64,000 nucleotides of DNA. Origin: Apricaphanius iberus (Eukaryota; Chordata; Actinopteri; Cyprinodontiformes; Aphaniidae). The stretch lies in contig JAPXFQ010002693.1 in the NCBI GenBank assembly GCA_028564705.1, positions 1 through 64,000 on the forward strand, given 5' to 3'. The position numbers and the translations under genes are program-made. This document shows positions 1 through 16,554 of the stretch, piece by piece. Every line of letters begins with the position of its first letter. Within the stretch, counting starts at the first letter, position 1. The notes beneath the pieces were generated by a model. The model worked only from the letters and a program-made list of their open reading frames with translations, made no database searches and was not told the origin of the DNA.

Positions 1-93
1 AACCGTTCTGTTTTGAAAATGTTGGATTATGAAACTAAGACTATAGGAAACATCTCTCAGTAATTGAAAAACAACATTAACACAGCAACTTAC

Positions 94-6719
<6,626 letters not shown>

Positions 6720-6721
6720 TG

Positions 6722-6785
6722 TAGCCCTGACTGATTGGCCACTGTTCAGGGTTTGCTGAGCTTACCACTGTTAAATAAAGACCGC
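6722..6785 (-). promoter_or_regulatory. Candidate proximal promoter of the Fc-receptor-like gene
   Basis: Upstream of the start codon the minus strand shows a CCAAT-type box (GGCCAATCAG, about 6734-6743), a TATA-like CTTTATTTAAC about 50 bp upstream, and a purine-rich AAAGGAAGAG that resembles an ETS/PU.1 site. PU.1-type sites are common in myeloid receptor promoters. Assignment is by motif and position only. Confidence 0.3.
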
Positions 6786-6803
6786 CCTCTTCCTTTAGGC
6801 AAT

Positions 6804-6817
6804 TCATTGTGTGTGTC

Positions 6818-6854
<37 letters not shown>

Positions 6855-6870
6855 GTGTGTCTGTGTGTAT
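6804..6870. repeat. (GT)n microsatellite
   Basis: An imperfect GT run just upstream of the Fc-receptor-like gene start. Confidence 0.95.
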
Positions 6871-7188
6871 ACACCTGGTTTTTCTACCCTCTAGGACCAG
6901 TTTTGGGATATGCACTAACCATCTTAGGACCGAATGAATGAGAATGAAGCTCAGCTTGTCCAAACAGAGTGGTCCTGTAGATGTCCAGTATCAAGCAGAT
7001 AAGCAGTGGTTCAAACACATTATCTTCCTAGTTCTTGACACAGTTTGTCCATGTATTGCTCACGATCCGACCTCCCTTCTCTGACGAGGAGCCAGTCCAA
7101 TCTACTTCAGTGTTCCCTGTTTCAGTGAATCATCAACAGCATTTGACCCACTTAGAAGGAGCATTTAGAAGAGGAATTAGATTCAGAT

Positions 7189-7900
7189 TCAAAATTTCCA
7201 TAACCATAGAAACTTAATCTCTGAACATAACCTGCTCTGGACTGGGTTATGTTCAGAGATTTGATCAATTTCTTCCAGAGAGGGTTCTGAGCGGCTGCGG
7301 AGTTTGTCCCACACAGTAGAACAGAAACAATCCCTAAGAGCCTCTTCAGTCTCTGCCGACCATTTCCTCACTGTGCGTTTCACAAATGGTTCTCTGTGTA
7401 GTAGAGGCTTATACACAGGTTGGAGATGAACCAGGTTGTGGTCTGAGCCCCCCAGAGGAGGGAGAGGTGATGAGCTGTATGCCTCCTTGGTGTTGACATA
7501 CAATAAGTCCAATGTTTTATTGTCTCTGGTATGGCAGGTGACATACTGGGTGAAGGTGGGTAGAGTGGAGGACAGGGAGATGTGATAAAAGTCCCCATAG
7601 ATCAGAAAAAGGGCCTGAGGGTTGTGTTTGGAGTCTGCTGGTTACAGAGTGCAGGACATCACAGGCTGCAGCAGCGTTATCAGAGGGTGGGACGTACACA
7701 GCTATCACAATAACGTGTGTAATCTCCTGATGTAAACAATGGGGGAGCGTAACTCCACGCGCTCTTCGGACACAGATGCCGTAAAAAAGGTGGAAAAGAA
7801 CATAAATATCCAGAACATTCTGGGCTCCATTGTGTGCGAAAGCAGTCCACACAGAAAAAAATGAAAAAAGAGGGGAAAAAAACATATATTAGAAGAAACA
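7189..7900 (-). mobile_element. Non-LTR retrotransposon endonuclease relic
   Basis: On the minus strand, frame-broken pieces read ITHVIVIAVYVPPSDNAAA, then LDLLYVNTKEAYSSSPLP, PLGGSDHNLVHLQPVYKP and VRKWSAETEEALRDCF. These are the second half of an apurinic-type endonuclease domain of a LINE; the SDH near the end is the catalytic signature. A shift near 7520-7600 and stops show decay. Only this domain survives here. The family (L2, Rex1 or relative) was not resolved. Confidence 0.8.
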
Positions 7901-7969
7901 AGAGTGAGACGATAGGAGCTGCTGATACATGATACAGGCTGCCTGCTCGGAGCAGCGCCGGTGCATTTA

Positions 7970-10734
7970 TTTATTTATTTATTTATTTTTTAACGTGTCC
8001 TGTCTAGCAGTATGCTACTCAGAATTGGTGTCTGATTACCAAGTACAAGCCCAACAGTTTTACTTTCCCAAGTGGCGTATTACAGCTTCGCTGTAGTACG
8101 CCACTTGATGTATATGTATGAAAAATCTTTATTAGTGATTACTGTGGGTTCAATTTCCTGACGTCATGGACACTAAACCGAGACAAGAAGGGAGGAAGGA
8201 AGAAGGTGAAGAAAAGAAACCGGACCAACAGAGGCGCGAACCGACGACACAAGACAGGGAGGCAAGCAAAGAACACAAGAAAACATCCCAGTCCTCCACC
8301 TCTGGCCGGACGGCAGAGAACAGTAATACAAAACAAAACAACAAACTGTACAGAACCAAACCAATAGTTCGGATCTGGTAGAATAAACTAAGAATTACAC
8401 ATTCACTACACACAAGCATTGATTAATGAACATAATACAAATGTTTCTGGTAAGCTCCTGTGAACAACTAACTAATGATGATAACCTCAGCTTAAGATAT
8501 GTCCGTCCACACCAATGTCCCCACACCTATGTGTGTGCGAGCATGCAGGTCTGAATAAGGTTTCCCCATGCAAGTGATTGATAGCTGGTGTAAGGAACCG
8601 TCAATCCGTCCTACAGGAATCGACACAGACATGGAGGAGGCAAGAGATGTATGCATCCAGGGTCCCACAGAGTACAGAGGCCACAGGCGGATCAGCGCAG
8701 GGTCGATCACCCACCAAGAGAGGAACAGATGGAAGCCCCAGGGGAACACACACCAGCCGCAATGCTGGGGCCCGAGAGATCGCAGTGACGAGCCCACGGG
8801 CTCCGCCGGAAACCGGCTACGCCAGGGCGGGCCCGGATCAGGACCCGGAGGCCACGGGGACCAGGGGCACCCCGCCCCCCAGCGGGGCCCCAACCAGGGA
8901 CCAGCCGACAAGGGCCCCCCCCGCCGCCGCAGGCAAGGGGGATCCGCAGCCAACCGACGGACAACACACGCCGCCGCCACCCCGGACCAATACCCATCGC
9001 CAACAACCCGGCCCGCCCCCACACACCCACACGCCAGGGAGCCACAGCAAGAGCCACAGCGGATGTACGCCCTCCCCAGGCCGCGCCCAGCCGGCACCTG
9101 GACATCCAGATCTTCCAGCTCCTGGGTCCAGATCCCGCCCCACGCAGGGCGCCAAGATCAGGGGCCCAGCCAATGCCGGACAGCCCCACCAGGTGAACAG
9201 ACCAGCCAGCAGAAGTCCTGGAACCGGCAGGAGGACTGGGCGCCAGGCACGGTCCCCACCAATCCACCGGACGGCACCAACCTATTCTACAACCCCGGCA
9301 CCCCCATAAGAGGTGCCCCAGTCAATCCAAGGAGGACGTCGGCCCGAAACAGTGGCCGCCCGACACACCGGACCACCCAGGACCCGCCCGACATGCACCA
9401 GGACCGAGCCGGGCCGGAACCGGGACCCCCGGCCCCAGGCATCGAGAGCCATCATCAACCAGCGGGCAGGAGCAACCATCACCGACGGGGAGTGACGGGG
9501 AGGGAAGAAGATGCATCAGGCCAGAGAGCAGCCAAACACCCAACCTGACAGGTAGACATAGACAGACAGAGACACTCATACGTACCCTCCCTCTCATGTG
9601 TACACATTCTTACAAATACAGGACATACGAAAAAAAGGACGCTATACCCTCATTCATACCCCCCATACGTACACTATACTCCGTACTCCCAGGCCCAGGG
9701 ACAGACGCCCCAGTAGAGAACCCTGCCCCTGCACCCAGGAGACAGACCCCCATTTCCCCCCCCCCCCGGGCCCTCAGTGTCTAGATGCGTTACCCCCACA
9801 ACGGGCCCCTATAAGGGGCCCCCCATGAGGGGTCTCGTCCCCAGCGCCTCTAAGTTGCTCAATAAAATCGGGACCCAGGCCGCCACCGGATAGCGAAGAC
9901 GGAAGCTCCATCCCGCACCCCAGTGACGTGCCCACGTCCCAAGGCCTTGTGAATGGTAGAATGAAGGAGCAGGTGGACAGAGGCATGGGGATGGGGAGAA
10001 AATAACTGGGGTGACCATTGCCAACCCCAGGGAGCCAGCTCCCCTGCTGACTCCAATAGGCACCCCCGTTCGGCCCGATCCACCAGGGGTGGGAGGCCCC
10101 AGCACGTCAAGTCGGGGCCCACGGCAGCGGTACCCCCGAGCCCCATGGGGGCCCCGGCAATCCACCAGCCCCCATGCCAGGGGCATACCTAAATCCTTCC
10201 CAACATTCACACTGCTAACAAAACACATGTCACTAGACACCCAGGTTGAGTTTAGCCCCCCTCCCCCTCAACGCCCTCCCCCCTCCCGTCCCAAGCGCAC
10301 CCCGTTAAAAAGAGCGCCTGTGCTAGATGGTAAAAAGCCTCCCCGCCAATAAGAGACGCCCCAGGCACCGCCAGCGTCCGAGGGCCCCGCGCCGAGGCCG
10401 GAACCCGGCGCACCACCGACTCGGGTACCCCGGACATGTCGCGCCAGGCCCGTGAGCAGACAGAAGTCCCGGGTGGCCAACCCCCAGGCCGACATCCTCC
10501 AGCCTTGCTACTACCGCCCGATGGCCGGGAGGCAACAGAACCCAGCACCTCCACCCACCAGCCCACACCCCACCAACCGGTCAGTCACCGTGGAGGCCGA
10601 CCAACACCGGCCAGAGGCCCCCACCTCAGCACCCCCCCGAGCGCTAAGACCAAGACCCAGGAGCCATGTCCAGTGTCAATATAGCCGATCGGGCCCGGAG
10701 ACGCCGGCCACCCGCCGCGGCCTCTCGCCGACGC
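7970..10734 (-). mobile_element. GC-rich retroposon-like block with (AAAT)n tail and 3' hairpin
   Basis: A 2.77-kb block strikingly richer in GC than its neighbours, C-rich on the plus strand. Read on the minus strand it begins G-rich, later carries an AATAAA signal (about 8130), then a 17-bp hairpin (8070-8106), and ends in AAAAAATAAATAAATAAAT. The 12-mer CCGGTGCATTTA occurs immediately on both sides (7958-7969 and 10735-10746), as expected of a target-site duplication. These are the features of a retroposed element inserted in minus orientation. The Pro/Arg-rich open frames inside it look like composition artefacts, so coding capacity is doubtful. Family unknown to me. Confidence 0.5.
8070..8106. 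other. Terminal hairpin of the GC-rich block
   Basis: Arms AAGTGGCGTATTACAGC and GCTGTAGTACGCCACTT pair over 17 bp with one mismatch around a 3-base loop. The position is about 100 bp from the presumed 3' end of the element, comparable to the 3' stem-loops that some LINE reverse transcriptases recognise. Confidence 0.8.
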
Positions 10735-11850
10735 CCGGTGCATTTACTTCTAGCCGCCTTGATTACTGTAACGGTATTGTGGAAGGCAATTATGGGTTTG
10801 AAAACTTAAAGAAAACTTATGTTTTCCACATAAAGTTCTCCAGTAGTCAGGATGTAATTTTTGGTATTGCCAAAAGTGGTTTGTCTAAACTTGGCAGGTC
10901 ATCGTGACCTGCTAGGAATGTCCAGGAAACATCTGGGCTCTATCAAGCTGAGTGTTTGTATTCTTGTGTATGTACGAACATGCGCTACCGAGATCTGCGC
11001 TGAAGGTATTTAAGGTCTTGAGTTTGTCATCAGTCTTCGAGTCTTGATACATCTACTCCTCTGTCTGTACCATGGTTTACAAAGTTCCAATAAACCAGCT
11101 AGGCACTTTCATTTCTAAAGTTGGTGCCTGTTTATTAAATGTTTATAATAATACTTGGACCCAACAGTATCTTCACAGGTCTACCTAAAAATCAATCCAA
11201 CAGCTGCAGCTGATCCAAAACGCTGCTGTTCGTGTTCTCACTAAAACCAGGAAAGTAGAACACATCACCCCAGTTCTTAAGTCCTTCCACTGGCTCCCTG
11301 TATGTCAGAGAATAGACTTCAAAGTGTTTTTATTAGTTTATAAATCATTGAATGGGTTAGGACCAGAGTACATTAGGGATCTGCTATCGTGGTACAAACC
11401 ATCCAGATCCTCCAGTTCTAGTTTACTGATCATCCCTAGAACCAGAACCAAACATGGAGAAGCAGCTTTCTATGCTCCCCATATTTGGAACAAATTGCTG
11501 GATGAATGCAAAGCTGCAGAGACACTGAACTCTTTTAACTCTAAAATAAAAACATATCTATTTAGGCTTTCTTATCAGTAACTGATATGACTTTTACTTT
11601 TATTATTTTTAATTGCTGTTATAGCTTTTGTCAATCATTAAATATTTACTGTTTTTAATTTTCATAGTTCTAGAAACATTTTCTTTTAAGCTCCAATTAC
11701 TAAAAGTTTTATTTTCTTTTAAATTAATTGATTCTTGTATTTACTCCGTTTTTGTCATAATTTTACATACATTTCTTTATGTAATTATCTTATTTTCTTT
11801 AGGCTTTCTTTAAGTCATTCTCTGTTTTAATTTTGTAGTATTTTATTTAC
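10735..11850 (+). mobile_element. L2-type LINE 3' end (interrupted by a solo LTR)
   Basis: The plus strand encodes the end of the reverse-transcriptase ORF: SSRLDYCNG before the LTR, and after it AVRVLTKTRKVEHITPVLKS, HWLPVCQRIDFKVFLLVYKS, LNGLGPEYIRDLL and [20 protein letters not shown], finishing near 11581. A one-base loss after the LTR shifts the frame. A T-rich 3' untranslated part follows to about 11850. A second 3' end of the same family lies at 55570-55925. Confidence 0.85.
10778..11166 (+). mobile_element. Solo LTR inserted in the L2 LINE
   Basis: A 389-bp insert begins TGTGGAAGG and ends CCCAACA, the TG...CA ends of an LTR. It is flanked by the 4-bp duplication GTAT (10774-10777 and 11167-11170). 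Removing it restores the LINE word ACGGTATCTTCACAGG. Inside are a TATA-like GTATTTAAGG (11006) and a polyadenylation signal AATAAA (11089). No internal retroviral sequence is present, so it is the product of LTR-LTR recombination. Confidence 0.85.
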
Positions 11851-13460
11851 TAGTGATGGACAGAGCAGCACCAATGCTTCAGTGCATGTATCTAGCTCAT
11901 AGAGCGAAACCCCGTTTCGGTGTGTGTATCGCTTTAAGAAATATGTAAGGTGACCGATACAGCTGCTGTTTCATCTGTCACTGAAGCACTGAACCGTGTT
12001 TAAAAGCAGGAACGTCTCCAGCTATCATAGGGATGCTTTTCTACCAAAACATAATTTTTTGAACCAGATTAATTCTAAGAAAGCCAACACCATGCAGCCA
12101 GAAAGAAAAGGCAGGTTTCTGATGTGAGGGATCATTTAGATCTTATATCAGCAAATAAAGTAGGCCCTATGTGCTTTTATTTCCTCTCGTAATCCTTTTC
12201 CTCTCAGTTTCTGCTTAATTTGATCCAAATTTCAGTCCATTTCAAAATAACTTTAAATTATGCGTATTATTAACTGCAGTTTAAATGGCGCATTTGTTTT
12301 GCTGAACTTTCGAAAATAAAAGTACCTCACCTTCTCCAGACTTGGTCAAAAATACTGTTTGTTAACCTGTACCTTTTCTTGCTTTTAGATTACACTGTGG
12401 TCTGGCTGGTGGCGCCGCTGTTTCACTTCCATAGTTTTGTTTAGCTTTTTAATTTCTGATTTTGTTTTTAATTAGTTCCTCCCCATGCTTTGGTCTTGAC
12501 AGACCCAGTCAAATTGGTGGGGGGTTCCGTCACCCCATGGGAGAAGTTCAGGGGGAAAACAAGTTTTATTGAGATTGTTTTAATGCATTGGGTTTGTAAC
12601 ACCCCTTTGTTTTGTGCAGGCTGGGACAGGAGGTGGTGAAGATGGCCTCGGTGGTGGCGGTCCCGTTTTGTGCGTGTGTTGGTGCTGGGTTCCCTAACGT
12701 TGGCATGAATGTTGACTATTGACTGGGGTGATTTTATTATATTTTTGTACCTTGTTTCTTTTTTTGGGATTAATCACTGTGTCCATTCCCTCCTCCAGTT
12801 AGTCTCAGCCCTGCAAGTTTATTCCCCATTTGTCTTTGTTTGTTGTGCAGGAAATATTTAAAACTTGTGTTTTAAAACTAATTTTTCTAAAATAAAATTG
12901 ATTGTAAATTGTGGAACCACGTCTTCTGCCTCATTTAGCGGATTGAACCTATGTTCCTTTCTGGTACCTATTTCCTTGGGTGAAATTCCCAAGGTGGCGT
13001 TGCTGACAACTATTGGCTGCTCCCTGAACAAAGTAAAAAATTACAGTATGGAGCATGCCATATTTATAGCTCCCGCTCGTATTGCCACATTGAGAGCTGG
13101 TTTTGACATACTTTTGTGGCGCATTTTTTGTGAAACGTGTGCTCTTAGTGCATTCCGGTTGGATATGACGATCCATTTACTGTTGAGAAATGTTAGTCAA
13201 AAAAATTACACAAACTGTGTATTGTACCAACACAGTCAAAATAGTTTCAGTTCAGCACCACACCTGGAAATTGATCGGGGCCCTTTTATTCTGAGAACCA
13301 CTCCCAAAAATTCCCTTTGTAGCATTTGGCTCAACCAGGGTCCATAATCTGTGACCGCGGGTCCAAGCCGCAATTGTGAGCATGCGCACTCGCGATATCA
13401 ACATGGCTTAATGCGGGCAGTGAGTTTCAAATGCATGCTTGGTTCCACGAGTAACGAGGA
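11851..13460. other. Unassigned intergenic sequence
   Basis: No supported gene. Around 11870-11990 there is a loose inverted repeat (CAATGCTTCAGTG against CACTGAAGCACTG), possibly a decayed MITE. From 12480 to 12910 the sequence resembles an untranslated or LTR tail (AATAAAATTGATTG at about 12891), but I could not assign a family. Confidence 0.5.
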
Positions 13461-13510
13461 ATGAAAAGGGCCAAACTCGATGGGTGGACATCGAGTTTGG
13501 CCCTTTTCAT
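13461..13510. repeat. Perfect 22-bp inverted repeat (hairpin)
   Basis: Arms at 13461-13482 and 13489-13510 (ATGAAAAGGGCCAAACTC followed by GATG) are perfect reverse complements separated by 6 bases. Weaker pairing continues outwards for about 12 bases. It lies far from any gene. Confidence 0.95.
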
Positions 13511-15103
13511 TACTCTTTGCTAGACCCTTAGGGCTAATGGATTAGGGTCTGGATTTTTCCTGGCTAACAGCAATGCTCAGGTCACATGCCAGTTTTTATT
13601 TTAATGCTCTTCAGGTTAGTTTGACTTTTTTGTTTTTACATTTAAAACTAAGAGTATAGGCCTACTCAAGGAGTCACAAAACATGTCAGCATGGTTAATC
13701 TTACGGGAGCACAAGTTCGGCAGCCAAGAGATAAACAAGTTGGACAATAAAGTGTTTAATGTAATTTAATCACATTTAAGGGAGATCAAAACTGACCGAT
13801 TGATACCAATCGGTCACAAATCAACTCATTTTATTTATTTAAAAAAATACATTTAACATGAGAGAAAAGAAGCAGAAGTTAAAACTAATGTCTACCCCAT
13901 CACCACAAAATCATTTACAGTTCTATTACATTAGAGCTGTCTAATTCAGCATCTTATAAATCTCAAAGACATCAAACCACAAAAATGCATAAAGTTGTGT
14001 CCCACAGCATCTTTCTGTTATATTGAAAATGTAATATTCTTGTGAATAGATAACCGGACTTTCATTTTACAATCAAGACTGTTCCACATACTGACTCTTT
14101 TGATTGAAATACATCTTTCCTTTAGAACCGATTGAAATCTGGGTTCACTAAAAACCTCAGTACCTTTTAGTTCATATCTTTTATTATTTGGTCAACTTTC
14201 CAGATGAGATTTATACTTCATTTTAAGAAGGTTGTCCTCTACTAATCCATAAAAAATGTAATTAATTTTAGTTATTTAAGTAAAGGATTGGTTGGGTCTC
14301 TGTATCCACTTCCACTAGCAACTCTAATTGCTCTTATTTGCAGAATAAAAATGTGATAAATGTATGTTTTGCAACCACTTCCCTACATTTCAATACAATA
14401 AGATATGGAACGATCAATGAGTTACGCAACAAAAATGCACTCATTTAGAGAATCATATAAAGCACATACAGACCTTTACTTTGTCGTTATAAATATTGGT
14501 TAAAACCATGGTAACAGGCAACATAAGGTTGATCAATGAATGCAGAACTATAGTTTTTACATCAAAACACAAGAGGAACCATACTCAGGTCACATGATCT
14601 GTACAGAGGGATAACAGTCCTCATAAACATGTATAGATGAATTTATTCTATCTTGATGACAGAGTGGCTGAATTGTTGGGATAATTGAATTTAGGTGATT
14701 ACGCCTTAAAGAAGTTGTCTTTTCTTTAGTCCCTGATACCTGGCAAATGGTTAATATACAAAACAAAACAAAAAATTAGCTGTAAATAGGATGCAATACA
14801 CAAAAGAACCATATGGGCTCACCTACAAGTGATGATTGTTTACCAAAAAAATTACAATACATGTTTATGGAGAGGATGAAAGCCCAATAATAATAAAGCC
14901 TACTTTAACCTCTTTATCCTTGTACATTTAAAATTTGGCATAATGTGGACAAAGGACAGTGCAAAAAATAGTTTGCACTTCATTTACACAAATAGTCAGA
15001 ATATGAACAAAAACTATTTACCCATCTTAGAAATATTCAAATAAAAATACCACATACATATTCTTTTCACAAAGACTGACTTAACTTTCATAACTGGGTC
15101 CAT
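13511..15103. other. Intergenic sequence, nothing recognised
   Basis: AT-rich DNA without a convincing frame, exon or repeat boundary. Confidence 0.7.
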
Positions 15104-15690
15104 CCATCCAACCTCTTCCACTTAACTGGGGTCAAAATGCAGGAGCAGCATCTTATGCAGAGAGATTTCCCTCTCCCCAGCTACCAAGGCCAGCTCCAAG
15201 GCGTTCTGAAGCCAGCAGAGAGACAAGGGAAGGCAATTTTATTTGTATAGCTCACTTTCAAAACACGGTAATTCAAGACGCTTTCCAGCTTGTCCTGGGT
15301 CTCCTCTTGGTGGGACGGGCGCAGAACACCTCACCAGGGAGGAGTCCAGGAGGCACTGAATCACCACCCAGGGTTTGTGACCATAGATGAGGGTAGGAAC
15401 GTAGATCGACTGGTTACCCTTTCCATTTTTCCCTCATTCGTGAACAAGACCCCCAGATACTTTAACTCCTCCACTTGGGGAAGGACCTCATGCCCAACCC
15501 CAACTCTACCCTTTTCTGGCTCATGACCATGGTGTCGGATTTGGAGGTGCAGATTCTCATCTTGGCCACCTCACACGGCTGTGAACTGCTCCAGTGAAAT
15601 CCGTAACTGTTTTTATGATGAAGCCAAAAGGACCACATACTCTGCAGTAATAAGAGACCTGATCCTGAGGCCACCTAGATACTTTTACTA
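15104..15690 (-). mobile_element. Rex3 (RTE clade) 3' fragment with a nested short repeat
   Basis: The plus strand starts with CCATCCATCC, the complement of the GATG tail of Rex3. Further in it resembles the 3' part of the Rex3 copy at 47957-51418, for example around GTAGGAACGTAGAT and the CCCCCAGATACTTTAACTCC block. At about 15225-15286 an unrelated short retroposon tail (GCAATTTTATTTGTATAGC) interrupts it. It is non-functional. Confidence 0.78.
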
Positions 15691-16230
15691 ATTAGATTAG
15701 TTGGGAGCAACAACCCATTCCCTATAGAGTTAGTATTTTCCTAAAAGCTGATTCAATCTTTAATAATAAAAACGTATAATATTACATAATTAGAAAAATA
15801 TAACTATTTGTTCCTTTACTCCGTCCCCTAATCTTTGACAAAACCTTGCTTTCTGAACCTCTATAGTAGCTGTATGTGTTGTTACATTTAGAGTTTTTTT
15901 TTTAGAAGGCAGGTGAAGTATCAGAGGCAGATTATGTGTCACCAATATCTGTGTGGCTGTATATCATTCTGGCTACAAACTGTGGCATTAATGGCTCCCT
16001 GGAGTCCATTTGCTCTTCTATCACAAGGGGGATTCCAATTTAAAAAAAATAAAAAAAATTTAACAGAAACTAGACCCTGTAGATAAAGTGACCAACTAAA
16101 AAAAAAGGATATAAAACCTGATCTTTAATATTGCTGTCCACAAGTTAAAAAACAATTAATATTAATAATAAACATTTGTCTGACAATCAGATGGAAACAA
16201 AAAAAAGCTAAAGGTCAAATTTTTCTTCGA
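15691..16230. other. Short intergenic stretch, nothing recognised
   Basis: AT-rich sequence with A/T homopolymer runs between the Rex3 fragment and the 3' untranslated region of gene A. Confidence 0.65.
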
Positions 16231-16345
16231 TTGTTTTCAGACTGTTCATTCTCTGCTGAAAGTAATCTGATGGAATCAGGTGGAGCTCACAGAGGTACTT
16301 TATGTGTTAAAGGATTCGTCCTGGTGGAAACGGATTTCATGATTT

Positions 16346-16554
16346 TCATTGGTCAGGTTCATGATTGTTTTCATCCTTCATATGTTCAACTTCTGTTCCT
16401 GTTGCAGGACGCGGGTTCTGTTTCTGTTTCCATCTTTTATAGAGCAGAAAACCTGTAACACCACCAAGTAAAGCCAAAACAAGGAATCCAACTGAGAGAC
16501 CAACTATCAGTCCATTGTTGTTCTTTTCATCCTCGTTTTGTCCCTCCTTGTTCC
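16346..16554 (-). CDS. Gene A exon 3: stalk, transmembrane helix and short tail
   Basis: The acceptor TTCTACAG precedes 16554 and the stop TGA is at 16348-16346. The helix is followed by LLYKRWKQKQN. The sequence down to about 16231 also matches gene B and is probably 3' untranslated. Confidence 0.87.

Noticed and set aside
8568..9548. Long Pro/Arg/Gly-rich open frames in all three plus frames, including one of 326 codons
   Set aside because: Overlapping frames of similar length on both strands are expected where stop codons are rare because of very high GC. No domain, no codon bias and no splice context; treated as part of the retroposon-like block.
8492..10566. Minus-strand Gly/Trp/Cys-rich frames in the same GC-rich block
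   Set aside because: Mirror images of the plus frames with the same composition artefact. Nothing resembles an RT, endonuclease or gag.
12865..13347. Plus-strand frame of 160 codons
   Set aside because: Starts at a polyadenylation-like AT-rich tail, has no recognisable domain or flanking splice sites, and an opposing frame covers the same bases.
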